Counted from the stretch's first letter, positions 27,166-37,085 are shown. The stretch is 64,000 bases of DNA from Thermaurantimonas aggregans (GCF_003851885.1 NZ_BHZE01000006.1:1-64000); one strand, 5' to 3'. Made by a program: numbers and translations. Notes: generated from the letters alone by a model not told the origin.

Positions 27166-28182
27166 TTAACAAATTTTTGAATATACATTGAGCCAATCAT
27201 TAAGGATAATAATTAAATCAAATTTTTCAGCTTTTTTTCGTGCATTAATCGAAATCTGATTTGCTAATTTGCAATTTTTAAACAAAATATCAATTTTTGA
27301 ACTAATTACATCCTGATCATAACTTTCGGCAAGAAGTAAATTCTTTCCATCCTCCCAAAGAAAAGGAATCTCACCAACACTAACGGATACAACAGGAATA
27401 CCACAAGCAGCAGCTTCCAGCACAGCCACACCGAAACTTTCGTAAGAAGTAGTATTCAAAAATACGGCATGAGTTTGATAATACCTGTAAAGCTCCGTAT
27501 TGGGTACCGGCCCTATTATTTCCACAGCCTGGTCAAGATTTAATTCCTTTATCAGTTCTTTAGTCTTATTGAGCATACCTTTATCGGGGCCAATCATCGT
27601 CAGCGTGGCTTCTGGGAAGGACTCCTTTATTTTTGCTAATGTATGTATGGCAAGTAAAGGATTGTATATTGGGTGGAAGGCTCTGACCCATAGCAAGGAA
27701 TAGGGGCGTACCGAATCCCTTTTGTATGGAAAATGTTTTAATTCAATTGGGTTTGGTATGTACCGCACTTCGAAACCTTTTTCCTCAAAAAAACGCTGAA
27801 GCATTCGTGAAGGAGTCGTTATTATTTCAGCTCGTTTGAAAGCCCGATTTATTCTTTTAGCGTTTTTAGAGTAAAAGTCAGGAAGTGCACCTCCGTGTAA
27901 CGTAAATATCAATTTTCTTTTTAAAATTTTTCCAATAAATGCGGTAATTTCAGTAATAATGAAAGCTTGGCCACTAAAAACATCAACATGTATAACTTTA
28001 GGCCCATATAAAAATAGTTCTGTGATAATATCAATTAGTCTTGCCAATTTATTTCTCTTATGAGAAACTGTTTTACATTTAAAGCCAAATTCTTTGAATT
28101 TATTAGCAATATTTTCAGACACACTTGCAGTACCCGTATAAGCAGAAAGAAAAGTACCAACAAATAAAATTTTATTCTTCAT
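27166..28182 (-). CDS. Glycosyltransferase family 4
   Basis: GT-B glycosyltransferase of 338 residues. N-terminal FVGTFLSAYTGTASVSENIA is the acceptor-side loop; SLLWVRAFHPIYNP, TMIGPDKGMLNKT and the E-x7-E motif (TTSYESFGVAVLEAAACG, about 245-262) form the donor side. It overlaps the acyltransferase gene by 11 bases. It is the 3'-most intact gene of the 27-48 kb module before the insertion remnant. Confidence 0.9.
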   Translation of the reverse strand: MKNKILFVGTFLSAYTGTASVSENIANKFKEFGFKCKTVSHKRNKLARLIDIITELFLYGPKVIHVDVFSGQAFIITEITAFIGKILKRKLIFTLHGGALPDFYSKNAKRINRAFKRAEIITTPSRMLQRFFEEKGFEVRYIPNPIELKHFPYKRDSVRPYSLLWVRAFHPIYNPLLAIHTLAKIKESFPEATLTMIGPDKGMLNKTKELIKELNLDQAVEIIGPVPNTELYRYYQTHAVFLNTTSYESFGVAVLEAAACGIPVVSVSVGEIPFLWEDGKNLLLAESYDQDVISSKIDILFKNCKLANQISINARKKAEKFDLIIILNDWLNVYSKIC

Positions 28183-28696
28183 ATTGCTTTTTTATACTAC
28201 CCATTACTCCTGCAAACAAACTATTCGCTTTGACCTCCCCAGCTACTACTGTGTTTGCTCCAATTACGCTTCCGCTTCTAATTATACTACCAGCCAAAAT
28301 AGTACAATGCGAACCGATCCAAGCTCCTTTTTCCACAGTAATTTCCTTTTCAACTGGCATACCAAATCTCCAAGAGCCCTCTTTCCTGGTGTGGTTAGAA
28401 GTAGTAATTACCACATACGGACCAAATAAAACTTGATCGCCAATTTTTAAATTTCCACTTCCTTGAAACCAACAGCCATAAGCTATGTAAACATAATCTC
28501 CTATTTCTATTGATGATGGTTGATAAAAGGTAACATGTCGACCAATACCCAAATTCTTTCCACATTTTTTAAAAAATGGAGAAGCTATTCTTCCCCTTAA
28601 CCTGATAAATACAACATTATCAGGAAGCCAATTAGTGAGTAGTAAAACAAAGTGAAGTGGCCAATCGTAACGCAAAAGGCGAAATAATTTTTTCAT
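28172..28696 (-). CDS. Left-handed beta-helix acyltransferase (WcaF/CysE-like)
   Basis: Hexapeptide-repeat O-acetyltransferase of 174 residues, predicted to acetylate a sugar of the polymer. Repeats run from about residue 50 (IGRHVTFYQPSSIEIGDYVYIAYG) to 165. The catalytic His lies in VVITTSNHTRKEGSW, and WIGSHCTILAGSIIRSGSVIG forms the acetyl-CoA-side coils. It lies between two glycosyltransferases and overlaps both genes. Confidence 0.85.
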   Translation of the reverse strand: MKKLFRLLRYDWPLHFVLLLTNWLPDNVVFIRLRGRIASPFFKKCGKNLGIGRHVTFYQPSSIEIGDYVYIAYGCWFQGSGNLKIGDQVLFGPYVVITTSNHTRKEGSWRFGMPVEKEITVEKGAWIGSHCTILAGSIIRSGSVIGANTVVAGEVKANSLFAGVMGSIKKQYEE

Positions 28697-29865
28697 GGAA
28701 ATTGTTGCTTAATAATTTGTACTAATTTTTTCGTCTGTATTTCCAATGTAGTACTTTTTGCAAGTTCAAAGCCATTATATATAAGCTTTTTTCTTAGGCC
28801 TTTGTCGTTTATAATTCTTTTAATGGCTTCGACTAATGCTTCTACATTTTTCGGAGGTATGAGCAGTGCATGTGTTTCGTGCTCTAAATACTCGGGTATT
28901 CCTCCTACACTAGTGGCAATTACCGGCAAGCTATTTGCCATAGCTTCCCAGATGGTACGAGGAAAGCCCTCATGATAAGATGGTAAAACATAAATGTCGC
29001 ATGACCTGTACATAGCGTTAAGATCTGTTCCAACCTTTTTTCTTCCATGAAAAATTACTCTATCAGTAATTTTTAATTTTTCTGCTAACTCTCTCAACTT
29101 GTTCTCAACAGGTTTATTTACATCATCCTCCCAACCCGCTAGATGTAAATAAAAATCTTTTTCCTTAATTAAAATCAATTTGTTTAATGCTTCAAAAAGT
29201 TCTACCAGACCTTTATTATAAGCAAATCTTCCAGTGAATAAAATATTAGTTCGATTGTTTTGACAGGTATCTTCACGATAATACAAGTCAATTTCATTAA
29301 GTGTTGTGCTTTTTATGAGGTGTATTCTTTTCGCCACAGGCGTATATTTTTTCAACAAGGCCGGAGAATTGACTAAAACGTTTGTAAAAGGAATGCGTTT
29401 CTGAAAAAAGTAATTATTGACCTTTAAGTAGAAATAAATTAATTTATTTCTTAAACCTGACTTTAAGTAATGCTCTGTGCCTTCAAGATAGTCACCGACT
29501 ATCAAAAACCAAAGTTCGGGATGTTTCACATATTTGTGAAAATAGGCTGCGAGTGGGGTAGGCGATCTAATGATGATGGCATCGCATATTTCGGCTTGTC
29601 GAAGAGCAGTTTTCAAAATCTTTTTATGAAAAAATTCCCTATGCCAGGCAGGAGTTTTATAACCCAGATTGATGACCGTAATGTTTTTTGATATGAGCTC
29701 GTAATCACAAAACTGTTCATAATGCTTATCCGCCTGATGTAAAATTAAAACCAATGAATCGACCTCTTTTGCCAGAGCACTAATGAAAACACCCAAAAAA
29801 CCGGGTAGTTTTATTTGATTTTCCGTTATTACAGCTGGAATGTGATAATAAAAACCCAATTTCAT
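28693..29865 (-). CDS. Glycosyltransferase family 4
   Basis: GT-B glycosyltransferase of 390 residues. Donor-side motifs NILFTGRFAYNKGLVELFEAL (in two parts, about 210-230), VIFHGRKKVGTDLNAMYR and the E-x7-E motif (PSYHEGFPRTIWEAMANSLP, about 297-316) followed by VIATSVGGIPEYL are clear. It overlaps the ligase-like gene by 4 bases. Confidence 0.92.
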   Translation of the reverse strand: MKLGFYYHIPAVITENQIKLPGFLGVFISALAKEVDSLVLILHQADKHYEQFCDYELISKNITVINLGYKTPAWHREFFHKKILKTALRQAEICDAIIIRSPTPLAAYFHKYVKHPELWFLIVGDYLEGTEHYLKSGLRNKLIYFYLKVNNYFFQKRIPFTNVLVNSPALLKKYTPVAKRIHLIKSTTLNEIDLYYREDTCQNNRTNILFTGRFAYNKGLVELFEALNKLILIKEKDFYLHLAGWEDDVNKPVENKLRELAEKLKITDRVIFHGRKKVGTDLNAMYRSCDIYVLPSYHEGFPRTIWEAMANSLPVIATSVGGIPEYLEHETHALLIPPKNVEALVEAIKRIINDKGLRKKLIYNGFELAKSTTLEIQTKKLVQIIKQQFP

Positions 29866-31106
29866 TTTCTATACACTAAAGCTGAAGCCAGAGCAATCAA
29901 AAACCAAGTAAAAACGTTAACAATGGACATGATAAAGTAAAGATGAACAGCCATCATTACATGCCCATAAAATACAGGCTTTTGAACAACAGGTATTGAA
30001 TTGAAATTTCTGATCAAATGATAGATTGGAATAAGAAGAATAAGCACAAAAGGCAAGAACAATAGAAGCCCACCTTCGGCAAGCACTCCAATGTAGGAGT
30101 TGTGAGCGCTCTTTTGTTGTATATTTTTTCTTGTTACTACATACTTTGCCCCCTCAAATGATTCATCAAAAGCTATACTATAATTTGTGAAGTTATTAAG
30201 TCCAATGCCCGTTAAAGGATGTTTTTCAAATATAGCCAGTGCTTTTTTGACCATTGCCACCCTTACAAGGTAGGATCTATCCTCCGTGCGCACTTTTTCG
30301 GTTTCATAGATCATTTCATGGATGCGATCGCTCGATTGCAGGATGAAAGCTTCTACAGGAGGCGAGTAAAGCGCTGCAATAAAAACCGGTACTGCTATTG
30401 CTGCCACTAATAAACGCTTCCAATTTATGTAGTCAGCATATAAAACGGACATGCCTCCTAAGAAAACTAAAACCATCCCGGCTCGTCTACCTTCTTTTAG
30501 CAATATAAAAACCAACAGCATTAAAAAAGCCAAAGCCCATATACGGTTTTTTTGCTCTTTAAGGTAGTGAATAGCGATAGGAGTATAACTGATTAAGATA
30601 AAAGAAAAGTTATTGGGAGTTTGTCTGTTGAAAATGGGAATCGCCCTTAATGATTGTTGCAAAAATAGATAGTAAATAACTGTACAAACCACACCCCAGA
30701 ATACGGCTTTGTATATTACCTCCAGACGTAGTAGCCTGCGTTGTTGTATCAAAATAATAATCAACAGGCTCCAATATAGGTAATTGGGTAGGACGGACAA
30801 GGCACGGTTAAATGCATCGGAAGAGGCATCGGAGGGGATATTCGCAACGGACAAAATGGCACCTATTCCAAAAAGAGCGGCCAGCCTTTGCAAAGGATTG
30901 GTGAAGCCAATTAACGAAATACGGCTGTTTTGCACAATGAACCATACCATCGCCAAAAAAATCAACAGTGAGGCATTTTGGTTGAACAGCAGTAATGATG
31001 GAAAGGCCATCATAAAACTGTACCAAAACAACAGCTTTTCCCAGCGCTTTTGTTTCCTGGCAAGTTTCCAGGTTTGGATGCTATAGACGGATGCCGGAGC
31101 GTTCAA
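29862..31106 (-). CDS. O-antigen ligase / polymerase-like membrane protein (WaaL/Wzy superfamily)
   Basis: Polytopic membrane protein of 414 residues with about ten helices and the Wzy_C/WaaL signature loop: HPLTGIGLNNFTNYS, then KSAHNSYIGVLAEGGLLLFL (about 325-345), whose His is conserved in ligases. With an ABC exporter nearby, ligation of finished polymer to lipid A core is one role; polymerisation is the alternative. The start is TTG at 31106, overlapping the upstream gene by 26 bases; the first ATG (codon 32) would remove part of the first helix. Confidence 0.82.
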   Translation of the reverse strand: MNAPASVYSIQTWKLARKQKRWEKLLFWYSFMMAFPSLLLFNQNASLLIFLAMVWFIVQNSRISLIGFTNPLQRLAALFGIGAILSVANIPSDASSDAFNRALSVLPNYLYWSLLIIILIQQRRLLRLEVIYKAVFWGVVCTVIYYLFLQQSLRAIPIFNRQTPNNFSFILISYTPIAIHYLKEQKNRIWALAFLMLLVFILLKEGRRAGMVLVFLGGMSVLYADYINWKRLLVAAIAVPVFIAALYSPPVEAFILQSSDRIHEMIYETEKVRTEDRSYLVRVAMVKKALAIFEKHPLTGIGLNNFTNYSIAFDESFEGAKYVVTRKNIQQKSAHNSYIGVLAEGGLLLFLPFVLILLIPIYHLIRNFNSIPVVQKPVFYGHVMMAVHLYFIMSIVNVFTWFLIALASALVYRK

Positions 31107-32085
31107 GGTCTTTTTGAATTTCTGTTGGCCAATGTAACCCAGGGGTAAGTTTTTCAGCCTTTAGAGGTAAAGTAAAAGCAAGGCGCCAGCCCTCAAGAAT
31201 ACCTATGAACTTCTGCTTTCGTGTCTTTGATGGACGAAAAAGCCAGGAAAAGCCAGCAATCGTTAATCGCCAGAAAGTAAACCATTGAAAAATCAATATT
31301 TCCTGCCAAAAAGGCTTATCGAAAACTTCAGCGTATATTTTACTCAAGTAGAGTCTTGAGTAGGTCACTTTGATGTTAAAAAGACGCTCGTTTTGAAAAT
31401 AAGTGCTTTTATTCTTAGGATGCTCCAAACCTATTTCAGGGTTAAAATACAGCTTTCCTTCTTTTACAGCTTTCATGCTGATCACTTTATCCTCTCCCAT
31501 TGACAATTTACGTTCAGTGAGGGATAAAAGGTCATCAGGAATAATATTTACAAACAAAGAACGATAAAAGGCCATATTCGCCCCATTAAATGTTTCAGAA
31601 AATCCAGGTTGTTTGGGTTTGCATCCCACCACGCCCAAGCGAGAAACTTCCCCTTCTGCTGGAAAGGGCACGCCCGTAAACTGCCAGAACCATTTCAGTA
31701 GTTTATTCCTTGGTAATGCTAACGACATTTCATTATCATCTTCATATCGAAAAGCAACTGCTGAACCGACTACGCCTTTCAGTTGAAAAGGCTCTAGGAT
31801 AAGCTGAAAGATTTCTTTTCTCAGAATCTTCAGGTCATCATCCAATAAAACAACTATATCAGAATTAGCCGCCGTTGCACCAAGCAAACGTTGGTAGGGC
31901 TGGTTCTTATGAGAGGAGTGGATATAGCACACTCCTTTCATTTCTGACAATTCACGATGAACTTCATCCGAAGAATCTACCACGATTACCTCATCTGGAA
32001 TGGGTTGGCATTCTATAGCTTGTTTTACTAAGCTTAGAACCTCTAAGGGGCGATTGTAGGTGGTGATGACGAGGGAAAAGGTCAT
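31081..32085 (-). CDS. Glycosyltransferase family 2
   Basis: GT-A glycosyltransferase, 334 residues. FSLVITTYNRPLEVL at the start, VIVVDSSDE (about 34) and the metal site VVLLDDDLKI (about 80) are visible, with a GANMAFYRSLF segment in the middle. One possible membrane-associated hydrophobic segment lies near residue 265. It lies one base after the stop of the preceding glycosyltransferase gene. Confidence 0.88.
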   Translation of the reverse strand: MTFSLVITTYNRPLEVLSLVKQAIECQPIPDEVIVVDSSDEVHRELSEMKGVCYIHSSHKNQPYQRLLGATAANSDIVVLLDDDLKILRKEIFQLILEPFQLKGVVGSAVAFRYEDDNEMSLALPRNKLLKWFWQFTGVPFPAEGEVSRLGVVGCKPKQPGFSETFNGANMAFYRSLFVNIIPDDLLSLTERKLSMGEDKVISMKAVKEGKLYFNPEIGLEHPKNKSTYFQNERLFNIKVTYSRLYLSKIYAEVFDKPFWQEILIFQWFTFWRLTIAGFSWLFRPSKTRKQKFIGILEGWRLAFTLPLKAEKLTPGLHWPTEIQKDLERSGIRL

Positions 32086-32086
32086 G

Positions 32087-33151
32087 CTACAATAAAATAC
32101 TTTTCCAAATGTTCATAGCGTAATCAACAGAATATTTAGATTCTATCTTAATTCTTGCATTTTTACCCATATCTATTAAAAGGTCCGGATTTAGTATTAG
32201 GGTTTCGATGTATTTTATCCAGTCAGCTTCATTGTAACAATGAAAACCATCTACTCCGTGTGTAACAATTTCGGCATTTACACCAACAGGAGAGACTAAT
32301 GCGGGTTTTCCAAGTGCCATATATTGAATAGCCTTTAAACCACATTTGCCTCTTTCAAAAGGGCTATCATTTAAAGGCATCAAACCAATATCCAAATGTT
32401 GAAGGTTTGTAATCTCAGTTTCTGGTCGCCAAAGTAAAAATTTTGATTGGACTCCAATCCAATTTATTTTTGGGTCTTTATCAGAAATAATGATGAACTC
32501 AAAGTCGTGCTTAAAAGAAAGTGTTTCGATTACATTTTTTAAAATAGGCAAGCAATAAATATTAGTACTTGAGGAACCAGACCAACCAATTCGAAGTTTC
32601 CCAGGTTTCCTAAAAGATATTGGTTTGTATTTTTCAGTATTGACTACAGTTGGGATAATTTTCACGTTGTTGTTAAGTTTTTGTGCATATTCAGCTAAAT
32701 ATGCATTTCCAGGAGTTATGTAATAACAAGCTGGTAAAAATTCTGATAATTTTTTTTCCCTTGCTCCCAGGTGAATAGCATCATCAAAATCGAATATAAA
32801 TTTTACGCCACTTAAAATTACTATTTTTTCTAAAAATTTAATTTTTACATCAGGTACTATATCGCGATTAGCAATTACGTAATCAAACCTTCTTAAATCA
32901 CGAAGCATCCACATTGAAGATATTAATCGGATTATACTTTTAATTTTTATAGGAATTTTTTCCCATTTATTACTAAACAATTTCCTACCTTTATAGTTAC
33001 GATCAGGTATAGGCACCCTAGTAACGACTTCATAACCAGAAGCTTTCAACGGTTCAACAAATTGCCATATTCTAAAACGAGCGGACGGACTGTGAAAAGC
33101 CCCAGGTAGAAGTAATATTTTTAATTTTTTATTTTTTTTTAGTTTGACCAT
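32087..33151 (-). CDS. Glycosyltransferase family 4-like (group 1)
   Basis: GT-B glycosyltransferase of 354 residues. The N-terminal half includes LLPGAFHSPSARFRIWQFVEP and DFDDAIHLGAREKK (about 118-131), the C-terminal half LRIGWSGSSSTNIYCLPIL (about 184) and FERGKCGLKAIQYMALGKPA (about 263-282) in place of a strict E-x7-E motif. This pattern is that of a recurrent Bacteroidota/Proteobacteria group-1 subfamily with sparse characterisation. It overlaps the epimerase gene by 13 bases. Confidence 0.85.
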   Translation of the reverse strand: MVKLKKNKKLKILLLPGAFHSPSARFRIWQFVEPLKASGYEVVTRVPIPDRNYKGRKLFSNKWEKIPIKIKSIIRLISSMWMLRDLRRFDYVIANRDIVPDVKIKFLEKIVILSGVKFIFDFDDAIHLGAREKKLSEFLPACYYITPGNAYLAEYAQKLNNNVKIIPTVVNTEKYKPISFRKPGKLRIGWSGSSSTNIYCLPILKNVIETLSFKHDFEFIIISDKDPKINWIGVQSKFLLWRPETEITNLQHLDIGLMPLNDSPFERGKCGLKAIQYMALGKPALVSPVGVNAEIVTHGVDGFHCYNEADWIKYIETLILNPDLLIDMGKNARIKIESKYSVDYAMNIWKSILL

Positions 33152-34131
33152 CCTTCTGGTAGATTTTTTTCTATCTCAAGATTATTAAATTTTTGACTTT
33201 GCCTAGCACCTACTTTTCTTGCCCACGTAGCCATTTTATGAATTCCCTCATCTAAAGGTACATGAATATTTGTACCGAAAATTTTTCGAGCCTTAGAATG
33301 ATCACTGTGAGCATGAACAACCTCTTTTCTAGCGGGCAGATGAATTACTTTTGGCGTAATACCAAATTCTGCAGCGATAACATCTACGAGTTCATTTATT
33401 GTATACGGTTTATCAGCACCAATATTGAATATTTCGTTATAGGCCTTAGGAAAATTAACAGAATGGGCGATAATTGGCGCAATATCATCTATATAGCTAA
33501 AAGCACGTGTTTGCTCTCCGTCACCAAATATGGTTAAAGGTTTATTTTGCATGATCTGATTCATAAATATGCCGATTACATTTCGATATTTGTCGCCAAT
33601 ATTTTGATTTTCTCCATAAACATTATGAGGACGAAAGATTATATAGTTTAATCCGAAAAGGTGACGAGCTGCTTTTAAATCTAATTCAACAGCATACTTA
33701 GCTATGCCATATGGGTCTTCGGGTTGGGGGATCATTTCCTCACTCATGGGAACCTGTCCGGCGCCATAAACAGCAATTGATGAAGTAAATACAAAGCATT
33801 TTACCTCATACAGAACTGATAAGTTAATTAAATTTACAGACCCAATTAGATTGTTGTTGTAGTTAAATTTTCGTATAAAATGAGACAAGCCTTCTGCAGC
33901 ATATGCTGCCAAGTGATAAACATAATCGAAATTGTACTTTTCAAATAATTCCTTTAAGAGTACCTCGTCAGAAATTGAACCATTAATGAATATCGCATCA
34001 GTTGGTACATGGTCAATAAACCCTCCACTAAGGTCATCAAGAACAACAACTCTATGACCAAGAGAGATGCAGTGCTTTGCCACATGTGAGCCAATAAAGC
34101 CGGCTCCACCTGTAATGAGTGATGTAATCAT
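33139..34131 (-). CDS. NAD-dependent nucleotide-sugar epimerase/dehydratase (GalE-like SDR)
   Basis: Extended SDR of 330 residues. The NAD motif TGGAGFIGSHV is at residues 7-17, the catalytic Ser lies in FTSSIAVYG and YGIAK gives Tyr-x-x-x-Lys. FRPHNVYGENQN and RAFSYIDDIAP are typical of the UDP-glucose 4-epimerase-like family. The exact substrate is uncertain; a UDP-hexose 4-epimerase is most likely. It overlaps the next gene by 4 bases. Confidence 0.85.
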   Translation of the reverse strand: MITSLITGGAGFIGSHVAKHCISLGHRVVVLDDLSGGFIDHVPTDAIFINGSISDEVLLKELFEKYNFDYVYHLAAYAAEGLSHFIRKFNYNNNLIGSVNLINLSVLYEVKCFVFTSSIAVYGAGQVPMSEEMIPQPEDPYGIAKYAVELDLKAARHLFGLNYIIFRPHNVYGENQNIGDKYRNVIGIFMNQIMQNKPLTIFGDGEQTRAFSYIDDIAPIIAHSVNFPKAYNEIFNIGADKPYTINELVDVIAAEFGITPKVIHLPARKEVVHAHSDHSKARKIFGTNIHVPLDEGIHKMATWARKVGARQSQKFNNLEIEKNLPEGWSN

Positions 34132-35318
34132 GCTTTTAGTTTATTATAAAGTTTATAAATTATATTAATAAAACGTTTTTGCGCATTTTCCTTTTTTAAT
34201 TTATAATTTTCCCACTCGAGCCTGACTAATTTAGCTTTAAGCCAATTGATATCGTCAAACATAAGAGATTCCCTTCTGTCACTTAACGTCATATTAACTT
34301 TATTCATATTTATAATAGGTATTCCGACTAAATTGCTGGGAAAATCAATGCTTGAATTTTTTTTATTAAAATCTATCATTTTTAAAATTAATTCACTAAC
34401 TCTTTCAGACGCGTTTCCAAGATTTGAAATAACCTGCATTTTAAAAATTTCCTGCAGATACAGTTGTTGAGGTTTAGGATTAAGTAATGATCTTATTGTA
34501 TCATCAATTTGTGAGGGATTTGTAATATTCCAAACTGTGGGAAATAAGCAAGGAGTATTGAAATAATCGATTCTTGCCAAAGGTTTACCTTTTAATAAAA
34601 CTTCTATCATAGATGTACTAATTGTTGAAATAACAGCGTCACATTTTTCTATTTGAGCTGCAATTTCTGATGTTTCCTTATTTTGAAAGGCCGTTGTTAC
34701 ATTGATCTCCTTTTCCAATGCTTTTGTGATTCGCCACACAACTTCAATGTTCTTTTGTTTATCAAAATAATCTTTTAGGTCTGTTAGCATCGACAAAACA
34801 ATTTTTTTCTGATTATCTTCAAACCAAGGCTTTGCAGCTGTGATAACCATTATTTTCTTTTTATCCCCCCTAATAACGCTACAATGTGCAGCTTGTACAT
34901 CGATTGTGTCCATTTTTGGCATACCTGTAACCTCAACTTTATTTGCATTACCCATAGCAGATATCAATGATGCCCACCATGTGCCGATACAAGCGTATTT
35001 ATTTGCCAAAATAGGCCTGTGAAGAGGTATCCCTAACTTATCACCGTCAAACATGGGATTTTCAAACATATACCTCCACTCAAGTACTCCATCTTGAATG
35101 GTGAGTGTTGGTATATTCATTTTATTAGCTACCTCGTAACATTTAGCAATTTCTAAATGATGTTCATTTATTCCAATTACAATATCAGGTTTTAACCTTG
35201 AAATATTATCAGCTTTCCATTCACTATCGTAAATAAAATTTATTTTACCCCTACTAACCTCTTCGACGGGTTTTATATGCATGAATTGATCTCTAAATAA
35301 ACAGAGAGCTTTATACAT
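34128..35318 (-). CDS. Predicted GT-B fold surface-carbohydrate protein, family uncertain
   Basis: A 396-residue protein of unknown function. I chose the ATG at 35318 over the GTG at 35348, which lies inside kpsF. Visible segments are DIVIGINEHHLEIAKCYEV and PTLTIQDGVLEW in the first third, MVITAAKPWFEDNQKK (about 165) and a donor-site-like STISTSMIEVLLKGKPLAR (about 240-258), which recalls the S/T..E..GKP region of CDP-glycerol and Kdo-type GT-B transferases. A C-terminal coiled-coil-like tail is rich in Lys/Glu. It is coupled to kpsF (8-base overlap) and lies next to kdsA, so a role in transferring Kdo is possible but unproven. Confidence 0.7.
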   Translation of the reverse strand: MYKALCLFRDQFMHIKPVEEVSRGKINFIYDSEWKADNISRLKPDIVIGINEHHLEIAKCYEVANKMNIPTLTIQDGVLEWRYMFENPMFDGDKLGIPLHRPILANKYACIGTWWASLISAMGNANKVEVTGMPKMDTIDVQAAHCSVIRGDKKKIMVITAAKPWFEDNQKKIVLSMLTDLKDYFDKQKNIEVVWRITKALEKEINVTTAFQNKETSEIAAQIEKCDAVISTISTSMIEVLLKGKPLARIDYFNTPCLFPTVWNITNPSQIDDTIRSLLNPKPQQLYLQEIFKMQVISNLGNASERVSELILKMIDFNKKNSSIDFPSNLVGIPIINMNKVNMTLSDRRESLMFDDINWLKAKLVRLEWENYKLKKENAQKRFINIIYKLYNKLKA

Positions 35319-36261
35319 AATTAACCAAACTAAACATCTGAAATACACCTACCACTTTTGAATTTCTACTTACCAACAGAGTGGTTATTTTCCGGCTTAA
35401 CATCAGTTCCTCTGCTTGATAGATAGGAGTATTTTCATCGACTACAATAGGTGAATAATTAACAATCTGATGAATTCTCAAGTCATCAAGACGGTCGATA
35501 TTTGCCAATGAGCGACGAAAGTCTCCGTCGGTAATTATTCCCACCCTCCCATCATGATTTTGAATCATAACGAGGCCTAATCGACCTTCAGCCAGGCGGT
35601 AAATGACTTCCCGTACATTAACATCAGGTTCGACGAATGGTAAATTGTCATACCTTGCAAAATCCTTTACTTTAGCCAAAAGCCTCCTGCCTAGCGAGCC
35701 ACCAGGATGATAGCGGGCAAAGTCTTCAGGTTTGAAGCCCCTTGCCTCCATTAAGGCGATGGCTAGTGCATCGCCTATGACCAAAGTAGCCGTGGTAGAA
35801 GAAGTAGGTGCCAAGCTCAGTGGACACGCTTCTTGCCTTACTGACACATTGATATTAAAATGTGCATTACGGGCAAGAGTGGATTCCGGGCGGCCAGTAA
35901 AAGAAATGATAGTATTGCCAAGGTTTTTTAAAAAAGGCAAGAGCCGAAGTACTTCTTCAGTTTCACCTGAGTAAGAAATAAGCAGTAATATATCATCTTT
36001 ACCAATCATTCCTAAGTCGCCATGAAAAGCTTCTGAAGGATGTATAAAGAAGCTAGGAGTACCTGTACTGGCCAAAGTAGCAGCAATTTTTTTTCCTATA
36101 TGACCAGATTTACCTATTCCGCTGACGATAACTTTACCCGTCGTGTTTAGAATTGCCTTTGCAGCGTTAGAAAAGCTCTCCGTAATAGATTCTCTTAGTT
36201 CTAAGATCGAACGCGCCTCTATTTCTATGGTGCGAACGGCAGCTTGTATAAAATCATTCAT
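35311..36261 (-). CDS. kpsF: Arabinose-5-phosphate isomerase, KpsF/KdsD family
   Basis: Converts D-ribulose-5-phosphate to D-arabinose-5-phosphate, the precursor for Kdo. The 316 residues comprise an SIS domain (about 35-170; GIGKSGHIGKKIAATLASTG, HPSEAFHGDLG, SYSGETEEVL) and two CBS domains (about 200-316). Length and architecture are standard. It lies 19 bases from kdsA, so the two consecutive Kdo steps are co-expressed inside the polysaccharide locus. Confidence 0.93.
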   Translation of the reverse strand: MNDFIQAAVRTIEIEARSILELRESITESFSNAAKAILNTTGKVIVSGIGKSGHIGKKIAATLASTGTPSFFIHPSEAFHGDLGMIGKDDILLLISYSGETEEVLRLLPFLKNLGNTIISFTGRPESTLARNAHFNINVSVRQEACPLSLAPTSSTTATLVIGDALAIALMEARGFKPEDFARYHPGGSLGRRLLAKVKDFARYDNLPFVEPDVNVREVIYRLAEGRLGLVMIQNHDGRVGIITDGDFRRSLANIDRLDDLRIHQIVNYSPIVVDENTPIYQAEELMLSRKITTLLVSRNSKVVGVFQMFSLVNYV

Positions 36262-36280
36262 ACATCAACGGAAAATCAAA

Positions 36281-37060
36281 TCAAGAAAGTATTTGGCGAA
36301 TGAGACCCTCAAGATCGCTCAATAATAACATGTTGGGGCCATCACTCAGCGCATTGTCTGGGTCAGGATGCACTTCCATAAAATATCCATTGGCACCAAA
36401 AGCTTTTGCAGCCAATGCCATATATGGAACGAATTCTCTGTTTCCTCCTGTTTTACCACCTGCAGCACCAGGCTTTTGTACAGAGTGCGTGCAATCCATT
36501 ACAACAGGATAGCCTAAGGCCTTCATTTCAGGAATATTTCGAAAATCGACTACAAGATTGTTGTAACCAAACATGGTTCCTCTTTCTGTTAATAAGATCT
36601 GCTCATTTCCTGCCTCCCGTACCTTTTGGGCCGGATAAAACATATCAGCTGCAGATAGAAACTGAGCTTTTTTAATATTTACAATCTTGCCGGTTTTAGC
36701 AGCGGCTATTAATAGATCCGTTTGCCTGCATAAAAACGCAGGAATCTGTATTATGTCTACGACCTCCTTAACCTCATAAGCCTGCCAAGGCTCATGAATA
36801 TCTGTAGTTACAGGAATATTGTATTTGCTTTTTATATCTGAAAGCCATTGTATACCCTTTTCAATACCAGGCCCACGGAAGCTTCCTATTGATGTACGAT
36901 TGGCTTTATCAAAGGATGATTTAAATACAATGGAAATTTGATAAATATTCTTGAGCCTTATTAATTCAACAGCAATCTCGTCGAGCAAATCGAAGGATTC
37001 CATGACACAAGGGCCAGCGATGAGGAAAGGGGAGGATTGTAGATTATTATATTTTAACAT
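36281..37060 (-). CDS. kdsA: 3-deoxy-8-phosphooctulonate synthase
   Basis: Condenses phosphoenolpyruvate with arabinose-5-phosphate to Kdo-8-phosphate. The 259 residues include IAGPCVMES, FKSSFDKANR, FRGPG, DCTHSVQKPG and EVHPDPDNALSDGPN. Cys18 in the GPC segment is the metal ligand that marks the metal-dependent class; the metal-independent E. coli type has Asn here. Whether this is the cell's only kdsA or an extra locus-borne copy cannot be told from the window. Confidence 0.95.
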   Translation of the reverse strand: MLKYNNLQSSPFLIAGPCVMESFDLLDEIAVELIRLKNIYQISIVFKSSFDKANRTSIGSFRGPGIEKGIQWLSDIKSKYNIPVTTDIHEPWQAYEVKEVVDIIQIPAFLCRQTDLLIAAAKTGKIVNIKKAQFLSAADMFYPAQKVREAGNEQILLTERGTMFGYNNLVVDFRNIPEMKALGYPVVMDCTHSVQKPGAAGGKTGGNREFVPYMALAAKAFGANGYFMEVHPDPDNALSDGPNMLLLSDLEGLIRQILS

Positions 37061-37085
37061 GATTTAGATAAATGCTTAGCTAGAT

